The position numbers were made by a program, and so were the translations under genes. Under the pieces are notes generated by a model, which did no database searches, was not told the DNA's origin, and saw nothing but the letters and a program-made list of their open reading frames with translations. From Bog-756 sp963756515 (GTDB lineage: Bacteria > Actinomycetota > Acidimicrobiia > Acidimicrobiales > RAAP-2), in contig CAVWNV010000005.1 in NCBI GenBank assembly GCA_963756515.1, forward strand, positions 186,001-250,000: 64,000 nucleotides of DNA. The letters are read 5' to 3'. Numbering within the stretch: position 1 is the first letter of the stretch; each line of letters starts with the position of its first letter. This document shows positions 18,704 to 26,511 of the stretch, piece by piece.

Positions 18704-20401
18704 GTGCCCTACGACCTGGTGATCCGGAACGGGACGGTGGTCGACGGCTCGGGGCTCGGTTCCTACCGGGCCGACGTCGGCGTGGTGGGCGACCGCATCA
18801 CCTCCGTGGGATCCATCCGCGAGCCGGGCGGCCACGAGATCGACGCCGAAGGTCAGGTGGTCACGCCGGGCTTCATCGACGGGCACACGCACCTCGACGC
18901 CCAGGTGTTCTGGGACGCCAGCGGATCCAGCTCCTGCTGGCACGGCGTGACCTCGGTGGTCATGGGCAACTGCGGCTTCACCCTGGCCCCGGTCCGGGCC
19001 GACCAACGGGCCCTGGTGGTACGCAACCTCGAGCGGGCCGAGGACATCGACCCGGCCGCGCTGGCCGCCGGCATCGAGTGGAGCTTCGAGTCGTTTCCCC
19101 AGTACCTCGACGCCGTCGACCGGCTGGACAAGGGCATCAACTTCGCGGCCCAGGTCGGCCACTCGGCCCTGCGCACCTGGGCCATGGGCGAGCGGGCCTT
19201 CGAGGAGGAGGCCACCGACGACGATGTCGCCGCCATGAAGCATCAGCTGGCCGAATCGCTGCGGGCCGGGGCCATCGGCTTCTCGACGTCGCGGACCCAA
19301 CACCACGAGACCTCGGACAACCGCCCGGTGGCGTCGAGGCTGGCCAGCTGGGCTGAGGTGGCCGAACTGGTGGGCGTGCTCGGCGACCTCGGCACCGGCA
19401 TCTTCGAGACCGCCGACGCCGGCATGTCCGCCCCCGACCCCGGGGACCGGGCCCGGGGGCTCGAGCGGGTGCGGGCCCTGGCCGCCGACACCCAGGTGCC
19501 GGTGACCTTCGGCATGGTGGCCACCCGGGGTTCGGGCTACCTGCTCGACTTCTTGGACCAGGCGGCGGCATCGGGGGGCCGGTGTATCGCCCAGACCCAC
19601 TGCCGGGGGATTTCGGTGCTGCTGTCGCTCCGAACCCGGCTCCCCTTCGACCTCGTCCCGGCCTGGAACGAGCTACGGGCCCAGTCGCTCGAGGCACAGC
19701 TGGCCACACTCGGGGATCCCGATCGCCGCCGCCCCTACGTCGACGCCGCCGTCGACGCCGAGTACGGAGGATGGAAGGGTGTCGGTGCCCAGGCCCGGCC
19801 GCCCGACTTCGAGGGTATCCGGGTGTACCGGCAGGGTCTGCCGCCCAACCCATCGGTGGCCGACATCGGCCGGGAGCGAGGCGTCCACCCGGCCGAGGCC
19901 ATGATCGACCTCTGCGTCGAGTCCCGCGGTGAGCAGCTGTTCATCCAGCCCAGCCTGTACCCGCAGGACGAGGAGGTCCTCCTGCGGGCCATGCGACACC
20001 CCCGCACGGTGATGACGTTCTCCGACTCCGGCGCCCACCTCAGCCAGATCGCTGACTCGTCCATCCACACCCACCTGCTCGGCCACTGGGTGCGCGACCG
20101 CCAGGAGTTCACCCTGGAGGAGGCGGTACGCATGATCACCTTGGCGCCGGCCCTGGCCTGGGGCTTCTCCGACCGCGGCCTCCTCCGGGCCGGCATGGCC
20201 GCCGACATCAACGTGTTCGACCCCCTGACCGTGGGACCGGCCGTACCGCGCCTGGTGGACGACCTCCCGGCCGGGGGCCTCCGGCTGGAGCAGCGGTCGA
20301 CGGGCTTCGCCGCCACCGTGGTGGCCGGACAGGTCACCATCAGGGACGGCGTCCCCACCGGGGCCGCCCCCGGTCGGTTGGTGCGGAGCCGGCCGGCCTG
20401 A
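18704..20401 (+). CDS. N-acyl-D-amino-acid deacylase family amidohydrolase (second paralogue)
   Basis: A 565-residue relative of the 15512-17224 product, with the same cap domain (LVIRNGTVVDGSGLGSY), metal motif HTH at 61-63 (DGHTHLDAQVFWD), the MGNCGFTLAP segment that also occurs in its neighbour as GGNCGFSVAP, and the late FSDSGAHLSQ aspartate. The GTG start has GAGGAG upstream. Its promoter shares the short intergenic space with the 17226-18656 gene, so the two transcripts are probably controlled together. Confidence 0.88.
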   Translation: MPYDLVIRNGTVVDGSGLGSYRADVGVVGDRITSVGSIREPGGHEIDAEGQVVTPGFIDGHTHLDAQVFWDASGSSSCWHGVTSVVMGNCGFTLAPVRADQRALVVRNLERAEDIDPAALAAGIEWSFESFPQYLDAVDRLDKGINFAAQVGHSALRTWAMGERAFEEEATDDDVAAMKHQLAESLRAGAIGFSTSRTQHHETSDNRPVASRLASWAEVAELVGVLGDLGTGIFETADAGMSAPDPGDRARGLERVRALAADTQVPVTFGMVATRGSGYLLDFLDQAAASGGRCIAQTHCRGISVLLSLRTRLPFDLVPAWNELRAQSLEAQLATLGDPDRRRPYVDAAVDAEYGGWKGVGAQARPPDFEGIRVYRQGLPPNPSVADIGRERGVHPAEAMIDLCVESRGEQLFIQPSLYPQDEEVLLRAMRHPRTVMTFSDSGAHLSQIADSSIHTHLLGHWVRDRQEFTLEEAVRMITLAPALAWGFSDRGLLRAGMAADINVFDPLTVGPAVPRLVDDLPAGGLRLEQRSTGFAATVVAGQVTIRDGVPTGAAPGRLVRSRPA

Positions 20402-20416
20402 GGCGGTCGGCCGGCC

Positions 20417-20821
20417 CTACCGCATCCAGACCGTCCGCGACTCCCGGCGCGTGATGACCCAACGCCCTCCGGCCCGGACCACGTCGTCGAGATAGTTGAT
20501 TCCGAGGGTCAGATCGCCCTGTCCCGAAGCCGGATCGCCGAGCTGGTAGACCACCGCGTAGGTGTCGAGGGCGGCGGCGGCCGCCGAGTCGTCGACCACG
20601 ATGAGCGGGTCGCCCAGCACGTGCATGCTGGTGGGGAAGGCCCGCGGGGCGCGCATGGTCTGCAGCCATTCGTCGAGGGTCTGGCTGCCGCCGGCCCCCA
20701 CGATGGTGGCCCCCGGGGCGAACAGCTCCGCCAGTGCATCGACGTCGCGCCGGTCGACGGCGCGGGCGTAGCGCTGCACCAGGGCCCGCAGCTCGTCGTG
20801 GGCGGTCACGGACGACGTCAC
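20417..20821 (-). CDS. SnoaL/NTF2-like protein
   Basis: A 134-residue cone-fold protein. The N-terminal helix pattern ALVQRYARAVDRRDVDALAELFAPGAT is characteristic of SnoaL-like/NTF2-like proteins, which act as isomerases, hydrolases or ring dioxygenase small subunits. The GTG start overlaps the stop of the cyclase gene (GTGA at 20818-20821), indicating translational coupling. It probably takes part in the same step or pathway as the cyclase. Confidence 0.78.
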   Translation of the reverse strand: MTSSVTAHDELRALVQRYARAVDRRDVDALAELFAPGATIVGAGGSQTLDEWLQTMRAPRAFPTSMHVLGDPLIVVDDSAAAAALDTYAVVYQLGDPASGQGDLTLGINYLDDVVRAGGRWVITRRESRTVWMR

Positions 20822-21753
20822 AGCACGGCCACCGGGTTGACCGGGCATCCCGTCCCCTTGGCGATGCGCAGCGGGCTCATGGCGAACAGGAACTCCCACC
20901 GGCCGGCGGCGGCGCACCGCTGGCCCAGGGCGGCCAGCGCCATGTTGTCGATGAGGTGGAGGCCCATGGCGGTGATCCCGATCTGGTGGACGGGGAACGG
21001 CCACTGCGGCGTGCCCACGAACGGCATGGGATCGGAGATGCCGTCGCTGCCCAGCACGGCCACCTGGCGCTCCTGCAGCCACGGGAGGCACTCGGCGTGG
21101 AGCCCGGAGAAGCCGTCGAATCCCCGGGTGGCGGCCTGGCGGGCCTCCCGACCCCAGGCCACCAACAGGATGTCCCCCGGGCCCACCCGGACCCGTTGGG
21201 CGGCCTCGGCCGCCTCGAGGTCGGCCACCGTGACCACCTCCCCGGCCCCCAGGTAGGGGGAGCCGAGCGTCCGCGGCACGTCGAGGAGGACGCCCCGGCC
21301 GATCACGCCGTCGGCCATGGACAGGACCGTGTTCGAGACGGCCCCGTCGCTGCGCACCTCACTGGCCGGCCGGCCGCCGTACATCTCGCCCCGCACGAAC
21401 ATGTGGGAGAGGGCGTCCACGTGGGTGGTGAAGAGACCGTGGACGTCGAGGGCCAGGTGGTCGCGGGCCGCCTCGTAGCCCGGGATCCCGTTGGCATCCC
21501 GCGCGTCGCCCGACGCCAACATGTGGTGCTGCACCGGGTGGGGGTGATCGGGCCGCGGTTCGGTGGCGAGGTCGTGGGACAGGCTGACCGACTCGCCGGT
21601 GCGAACCAGCCCGGCGGCGGCGACCCGGCGGGCGTCGGTCAGGTGGTTGAGCGCCCCCCGTTGATCGGTCGGCCCCCAGCGCTCCCAGTTCCGCAGGTTG
21701 AAGTACATGGCGTCGAGGTCCTCAGTGGTCGGTACCCCGTACTCGTTCCCCAT
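20818..21753 (-). CDS. Cyclase/kynurenine-formamidase-like metal hydrolase
   Basis: A 311-residue cyclase-family protein (PF04199 type). The metal motif HxxxxxHxDxxxH is visible as His105, His111, Asp113 and His117 in HGLFTTHVDALSH. Family members hydrolyse formylkynurenine or related amides, or cyclise metabolites. It is followed by the coupled NTF2-like gene and preceded, 14 bp upstream, by a TetR gene on the same strand, forming a three-gene operon. Confidence 0.85.
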   Translation of the reverse strand: MGNEYGVPTTEDLDAMYFNLRNWERWGPTDQRGALNHLTDARRVAAAGLVRTGESVSLSHDLATEPRPDHPHPVQHHMLASGDARDANGIPGYEAARDHLALDVHGLFTTHVDALSHMFVRGEMYGGRPASEVRSDGAVSNTVLSMADGVIGRGVLLDVPRTLGSPYLGAGEVVTVADLEAAEAAQRVRVGPGDILLVAWGREARQAATRGFDGFSGLHAECLPWLQERQVAVLGSDGISDPMPFVGTPQWPFPVHQIGITAMGLHLIDNMALAALGQRCAAAGRWEFLFAMSPLRIAKGTGCPVNPVAVL

Positions 21754-21767
21754 GGCCGGACAGCTTG

Positions 21768-22397
21768 TCAGCTGCCCGGGTGGGGTGCGGTCATCGCCCC
21801 CATCACCATGTCGACGAGGTTGTCCACGAACCGGTCGTCGCCGAGCACGTCCCCGGAGACGCCCCGGTCGAGTCGTCGGGCCCGGTCGGCCGCGGCCCGG
21901 CCGATGAAGGCGATGCAGATCTCCCGGCGGACGCGCCACAGGTCGGTGGGCACGCCCGGGCACCGTCGGCGCAACAGGGCCCACGCCTGGTGGCCCTCGG
22001 TCTGGGCCAACAGGTCACGGATCTCGGGGGTCGTCCGGTCCACGGCCCCGGTCATCTCCGAGCCGATCTGGAGGTAGGCCCGCTCCCGCCAGCCCCGCTG
22101 GGCGAACTCGGTCACGGGTCGGACGATGGCCTCGGCCGCCGACCGGGCGTCGTCGGGGCGACCACGCGCCTCGACCAGCAGCTGGTGCCGGCGCTCGGCG
22201 ATGGCCGGGACGTGCCGGGCCAGCAGGGCCCGGAGCACCTCGTCGCGGCTCCCGAAGTGGTAGTGGACGGCCGAGGTGTTGCGCTGATCGGCGGCCCGGA
22301 CGACCTCGGCGATCGACACGTTGCCGATCCCCCGCTCGGCGTAGAGCCGCGCCGCGGCGTCCAACAGCAGGTCACGCGTGGACGTCGCCTCGGGCAT
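21768..22397 (-). CDS. TetR-family repressor
   Basis: A 209-residue regulator. The N-terminal helix-turn-helix is RLYAERGIGNVSIAEVVRAA followed by HYHFGSRDEVL. The C-terminal domain is helical. ATG 22397 is taken as the start because an earlier in-frame start at 22496 would run through the operator region. The gene is divergent from a DHA2 exporter, and an imperfect palindrome lies between them at 22480-22494. Control of both the exporter and its own cyclase operon is likely. Confidence 0.86.
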   Translation of the reverse strand: MPEATSTRDLLLDAAARLYAERGIGNVSIAEVVRAADQRNTSAVHYHFGSRDEVLRALLARHVPAIAERRHQLLVEARGRPDDARSAAEAIVRPVTEFAQRGWRERAYLQIGSEMTGAVDRTTPEIRDLLAQTEGHQAWALLRRRCPGVPTDLWRVRREICIAFIGRAAADRARRLDRGVSGDVLGDDRFVDNLVDMVMGAMTAPHPGS

Positions 22398-22479
22398 CTC
22401 GCCCGTCACCGTAGCGGGGGGTACGGCCGAACCGACAGGCCCGGGCCGCCGGGCGGGCCGACCCCGGTGGCCATGGTCA

Positions 22480-22494
22480 GTTGCATGATACAAC
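22480..22494. promoter_or_regulatory. Candidate TetR operator between divergent genes
   Basis: The 15-bp sequence GTTGCATGATACAAC is an inverted repeat matching at 12 of 15 positions. It is the most AT-rich symmetrical site in the 119-bp interval between the TetR start (22397, minus) and the exporter start (22517, plus). Its place just upstream of the exporter start fits repression of both promoters. Inferred only. Confidence 0.5.
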
Positions 22495-22516
22495 ACGGTG
22501 CCCTAGAGTCAGTCTC

Positions 22517-24001
22517 ATGACGGAATCGACCACCGACCGGGACGGCCGGACCCGGACCACGTCCCACCAACGGACCATCTTTCTGGTCACGGCCCTCGGG
22601 GCGTTCATGGCCTCGCTCGACCTGTCCATCGTCAACGTGGCCTTCCCGGCCCTCGAGCACTCGTTCCCGTTGGACAGCCGGGTCACGCTGGCCTGGGTGA
22701 TCACCGGCTACGGCATCGTGTTCGGCTCGCTCCTGGTCACCGCCGGCCGCACCGCCGACCGGCTCGGGAGCCGACGGGTGTTCTTCGCCGGACTGGGGGT
22801 GTTCTGCCTCGGATCGGCCCTGTGCGGGCTGGCCCCGTCGGTACCGTTGCTGGTCCTCGGCCGGGTCGTCCAGGGGTGCGGGGCGGCCGCCCTCCTGCCC
22901 TCGTCGCTCAGCCTGCTGCTCGGGGCCTTCCCCCACGAGCGCCGGTCCCAGGTGGTGGCGTTGTGGGGCGGCGTCGGGGCCCTGGCCGTGGCCACCGGAC
23001 CGTCCATCGGCGCCCTGCTCATCTCGGCCGGCGGGTGGCGGTGGGTCTTCTTCATGAACGTGCCGATCGGCGCCCTGGCCTGGATCATCGGTCGGCGGGT
23101 ACTGCGCGAGGTGCCGACCTCGGCGACACGGGCCACCCCCGACTACCTGGGTGTGCTGCTGGTCAGTGCGGCCCTGGCCGCCCTGGTGCTCGGCATCTCG
23201 GAGGGACCGACCTGGGGATGGACCAGCGGCGGCATCCTCGGCTGCTTCTTCGGGGCCGTCGTCGTGGGGGCCGTCTTCCTACGCCGTTCGAGCCGCCATC
23301 CCGAACCGGTCCTCGACCTGACGCTGTTCCGGTCGCGCTCGTTCAGCGTCGCCAACGCCGCCACCTTCCTCTACGCCATGGGGTTCTTCGCCATGTTGTT
23401 GGGCAACATCTTGTTCCTGACCAGTGTGTGGCACTACTCGATCCTGAAGGCCGGACTGGCCGTCACGCCCGGTCCGCTGGTGGTGGCGGCGGTGTCCGGC
23501 CCGGCCGGACGCATGGCCACGCGCTTCGGGTTCCGCCGGGTGCTCCTGACCGGGTTCGTGGTCTTCGTGGCCGGACTGTGCTGGTACGCCACCCGGGTCG
23601 GGCTCCGACCCGACTACGCGTCCGCCTGGCTGCCGGCCACCCTGATCACCGGCCTCGGGATCGGTCTGACCTTTCCGGTGCTGAGCGCGGCGGCGGTGTC
23701 GAGCCTCCACCCCGAGCGCTTCGCCGTGGGCAGCGCCGTGAACCAGACAGCCCGCCAGGTGGGCGGAGCCTTCGGCGTGGCCCTGCTGGTGGTCATCCTG
23801 GGCGCCCCGACCACCGCCGTGGCCGCCCTCAGCAGCTTCCACCACCTCTGGTGGTACTGCGCCGCCACCGCAGCCCTGGCCGGCCTGCTCTGCACGCTGC
23901 TGGCCCGCCGTCCGCCGGCCGGCACCGTCACCGGCGTCACCGGCGACAGCGCCGGGCGGAGTGGGGCCGTACTCGCTTCCGCCGCCGTCGAGGCGGCCTG
24001 A
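22517..24001 (+). CDS. DHA2-family MFS drug exporter
   Basis: A 494-residue, 14-helix transporter. The first helix carries MASLDLSIVNVAFPAL, the DHA2 (EmrB/QacA) motif that places the acidic residue for proton-coupled drug export. Loop 2-3 has GRTADRLGSRR (motif A), and motif C-like glycine/proline residues occur in helix 5 (VATGPSIGALL). ATG 22517 follows the operator and promoter region. It is probably de-repressed when the divergent TetR protein binds its ligand. Confidence 0.9.
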   Translation: MTESTTDRDGRTRTTSHQRTIFLVTALGAFMASLDLSIVNVAFPALEHSFPLDSRVTLAWVITGYGIVFGSLLVTAGRTADRLGSRRVFFAGLGVFCLGSALCGLAPSVPLLVLGRVVQGCGAAALLPSSLSLLLGAFPHERRSQVVALWGGVGALAVATGPSIGALLISAGGWRWVFFMNVPIGALAWIIGRRVLREVPTSATRATPDYLGVLLVSAALAALVLGISEGPTWGWTSGGILGCFFGAVVVGAVFLRRSSRHPEPVLDLTLFRSRSFSVANAATFLYAMGFFAMLLGNILFLTSVWHYSILKAGLAVTPGPLVVAAVSGPAGRMATRFGFRRVLLTGFVVFVAGLCWYATRVGLRPDYASAWLPATLITGLGIGLTFPVLSAAAVSSLHPERFAVGSAVNQTARQVGGAFGVALLVVILGAPTTAVAALSSFHHLWWYCAATAALAGLLCTLLARRPPAGTVTGVTGDSAGRSGAVLASAAVEAA

Positions 24002-24036
24002 CGGCCCATCCGGCCCCGGCCGGCCCGGCTGTTCTC

Positions 24037-24161
24037 GTCCCGAGCCGCGGGGACAGAAGTGCAGTTGAAAAGGGGTTTTCAGCCGCCCCGACCCGGGGGC
24101 CGGGCGCCCTTCGGAGTGGGCGCACCTTGTCCCATGGGTGCCGGGACCACTGAAATTGGTC
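24037..24161 (+). promoter_or_regulatory. Structured leader upstream of Rpf-like gene
   Basis: Three hairpins follow one another: 24037-24054 (GTCCC...GGGAC), 24066-24081 (TGAAAAGGGGTTTTCA, a perfect 6-bp stem with a GGGG loop) and 24145-24161 (GACCA...TGGTC). The region lies between the DHA2 exporter stop and the Rpf-like gene. Rpf genes in actinobacteria often have c-di-AMP riboswitches, but the core of that riboswitch could not be matched here, so the element is unassigned. Confidence 0.35.
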
Positions 24162-24192
24162 GACCATTGTGTTTCGCGCCCGGTCAACACCG

Positions 24193-25296
24193 ATGGCGGA
24201 TCCATCCGCCAGAGTGCGCCGTCGACGCAGGATCTCGGCTGTGCTCCTCTCCACGCTCGTGGCCACGACCACCCTGGCGGTGGCCGCACCGTCCCGACCC
24301 ACCGGAGCCGATCAGGTCGCCGACCTGAAGGCCCAGGCCATCGCCGTCTCGCAGCAGTTGGTGGAGGAACAGTTGCAGATGGACGCCTACCAGCAGCAGT
24401 ACTCGGTGATCTCAGCCCGCGTGGCGGCCGACAGTGCCGCCATCGTCCAGGCCGACTCGGAGATCGGACAGGACCAGCAGCAGATCGAAGCCAGGACCGC
24501 CCTGGTCCGCCAGCAGGCCATCCGCTCGTACATGGACTTCGGGACCGGTACCTCGGGCCCCGACGCCGCCTTGTTCGGCGGGGGCGAGGAGGCGGCCCAG
24601 GCCGCCACCGAGTACTCCTCCATCGCGGTGGGCAACATCACCACGGCCGTGGACCAGCTCCACACGGCCCAGGCCGCGCTGCAGTCCGACCAGGCGGCGC
24701 TGCGCCAACAGCAGGACCGTGACCGCTCGGACCAGTCCAACCAGGCCGTCGTCCTGAGCCAGGCCAACGACAGCGCCGACCACCTCGAGGCGCTCCACGC
24801 CCAGGTGACCGGGCAGCTGGCCAGCGCGGTGGCCAACCAGGCCGCGGCCCAGACGGCGGCGGCCGAGGCCGCCGTGGCCGCGGCACAGAAGCCGGCGGCA
24901 AAACCGACGCCGACGCGATCGCCGGCCACCACCGTCGCCCCGGTGGTGCCGACCACGTCCGGGTCGGCCGCGACACCTGCACCGGCACCGGCGCCGGCAC
25001 CGGTGGCCCCGCCGGCCGGTGGGGCGGGCGTGACCGATCCCGCCCTCAACTCGTTCCTCCAGTGCGTGGTGCAGGCCGAGTCGGGCGGCGACTACAGCAT
25101 CGACACGGGCAACGGCTACTTCGGCGCCTTCCAGTTCAGCCAGTCCACGTGGAACTTCGCCGCCCAGGCCGCCGGGCTCTCCTCTCTGGTCGGCGTGCTC
25201 CCCAGCTCGGCCACCAAAGCCGAGCAGGACACCGTGGCCGTGGCGCTCTACGCCCTCGACGGCGACCAGCCCTGGCTGGGCGACCGCTGCAGCTAG
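24193..25296 (+). CDS. Secreted Rpf-like (resuscitation-promoting factor) transglycosylase-domain protein
   Basis: A 367-residue exported protein. The signal peptide is in residues 1-38 (Arg-rich start, then VLLSTLVATTTLAVAA). Residues about 45-245 are a Gln/Ala-rich coiled coil like those of NlpC/P60-associated and peptidoglycan-hydrolase proteins. A Pro/Ala/Thr linker follows. The last 85 residues hold an Rpf-type lysozyme fold with the catalytic glutamate in VVQAESGGDY and the GYFGAFQFSQSTW motif. It should cleave peptidoglycan outside the cell. A GTG at 24169 is an alternative start; neither start has a clear ribosome site. Confidence 0.85.
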   Translation: MADPSARVRRRRRISAVLLSTLVATTTLAVAAPSRPTGADQVADLKAQAIAVSQQLVEEQLQMDAYQQQYSVISARVAADSAAIVQADSEIGQDQQQIEARTALVRQQAIRSYMDFGTGTSGPDAALFGGGEEAAQAATEYSSIAVGNITTAVDQLHTAQAALQSDQAALRQQQDRDRSDQSNQAVVLSQANDSADHLEALHAQVTGQLASAVANQAAAQTAAAEAAVAAAQKPAAKPTPTRSPATTVAPVVPTTSGSAATPAPAPAPAPVAPPAGGAGVTDPALNSFLQCVVQAESGGDYSIDTGNGYFGAFQFSQSTWNFAAQAAGLSSLVGVLPSSATKAEQDTVAVALYALDGDQPWLGDRCS

Positions 25297-25297
25297 T

Positions 25298-25738
25298 TCA
25301 CGCCAGCCGGCAGCGGCCGGTCCCGGCACAGACCTCGCACTCGGGAGCACGGCCGTCGACATGGGCCAGACAGTGGTCGATGCGCTGCTCCACGATGTCG
25401 CCCAGGAGAGGGTGGGGTCCGAGTGGAGCCGCCACCAGATACCGGACCCCGGGATGCCGTCGGCACGCTTCGGCGGCCAGGGCCGGAAGGTCCTGGTCCC
25501 AGTGGTTCCCCGGCCAGAGGAAGTACGGGGCGACCACCACGGTGGTGGCCCCAGCGGCCACGCAGGCGTCCACGGCGGTGCCGATACTGGGCTCGGCCAG
25601 CTCCATGTGGGCCGGCTCGACGACGGCGTGGCCGCGTTGGCGCCGCCAGTCCGCCACGAACTCCTCGTGCCGTCGGTTGGCCTCGTCCCGTCGGGACCCG
25701 TGATCGACGATCACGATCCCCACGGTGGCAGCCGGCAT
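25298..25738 (-). CDS. CbiX/SirB-type sirohydrochlorin chelatase-like protein
   Basis: About 146 residues, the single-domain (short) chelatase size. The N-terminal VDHGSRRDEAN and PYFLWPGNHWDQDLP motifs carry the metal/porphyrin-binding histidines of CbiX-type enzymes, which insert Co or Fe into sirohydrochlorin. The C-terminus ends in CEVCAGTGRC, a cysteine cluster not part of the core fold, possibly binding metal or an Fe-S centre. The gene may begin instead at a GTG at 25777. It converges with the Rpf-like gene. Confidence 0.8.
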   Translation of the reverse strand: MPAATVGIVIVDHGSRRDEANRRHEEFVADWRRQRGHAVVEPAHMELAEPSIGTAVDACVAAGATTVVVAPYFLWPGNHWDQDLPALAAEACRRHPGVRYLVAAPLGPHPLLGDIVEQRIDHCLAHVDGRAPECEVCAGTGRCRLA

Positions 25739-25808
25739 CTGATCGCCCACGACGTGAGCGTAGGCGGTGACCGGCACCCGACCCGCCCGTCCCTCCGACG
25801 GGCCCCAC

Positions 25809-26240
25809 CTAACGGGCGGTGATGTACTCCATCAACTCGTTCCGGTCCTTCTCGAGCTCGTTGATCCGACTCTTGACCACGTCGCCGATGCTGATGATGC
25901 CGCACAGCCGACCACCCTCCACCACCGGCACGTGGCGGAACCGGTGCTCGGTCATGAGGTTCATGATCGACTCGACATCGTCGTCAGGGGTGCACACCCG
26001 GACCCCGGTGGACATGATCGACGCCACCGACTCGGCCAACAGGTCGGAGTGGAGCACACTCAGCCGCTTGACGATGTCCCGCTCGGAGACGATGCCCTCG
26101 ATGGTCACCCCGTCCGGGGAGACCACCAGGGCTCCCACCCGGTGGTGGGCCAGCTCGGCCACCACCTCTCCGACCGTGGCGTCACTGGTGACGGTCAGCA
26201 CCATGGTCCCCTTGCCGTCGAGAAGATTCGACACGAGCAT
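25809..26240 (-). CDS. CBS-pair domain protein
   Basis: A 143-residue protein made of two CBS motifs (about 10-65 and 75-130), seen in VSPDGVTIEGIVSERDIVKRL and MTEHRFRHVPVVEGGRLCGIISIGDVVK. Stand-alone CBS pairs bind adenine nucleotides (AMP, ATP, SAM) and act as energy or redox sensors. ATG 26240 follows GGAAGGGGGAAG. It is divergent from zwf, suggesting but not proving a link with central metabolism. Confidence 0.88.
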   Translation of the reverse strand: MLVSNLLDGKGTMVLTVTSDATVGEVVAELAHHRVGALVVSPDGVTIEGIVSERDIVKRLSVLHSDLLAESVASIMSTGVRVCTPDDDVESIMNLMTEHRFRHVPVVEGGRLCGIISIGDVVKSRINELEKDRNELMEYITAR

Positions 26241-26511
26241 GGTCTTCCCCCTTCCAGAGGTCCCTCTGGGCTGCATACTGCCCTGGCCGCCTCTGCGACC
26301 AGGGCCATCTTCGCGCTCGAACCCGCCAAAGGGAACTGTGGGCACCAAGTTGCAACAAACCGGGGTCGGGGGGCTGAGGGGCTCGGGCTCAGGAACGGGT
26401 TCACGGCAGGGGGTTCACAGAGCACTCTCATGTTCGACACGGAATCGAAACATGGGGCCATTACGATCGGTGGTGGGCAATTGAAGGGCAGTACCCCATG
26501 GACCAGGCGTC

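Noticed and set aside
24002..24192. c-di-AMP (ydaO) riboswitch upstream of the Rpf-like gene
   Set aside because: The context is right, but the conserved GACAGCTAACCTC-type end and the GGGGTGAATC element are not found, so only an unassigned structured leader is reported.
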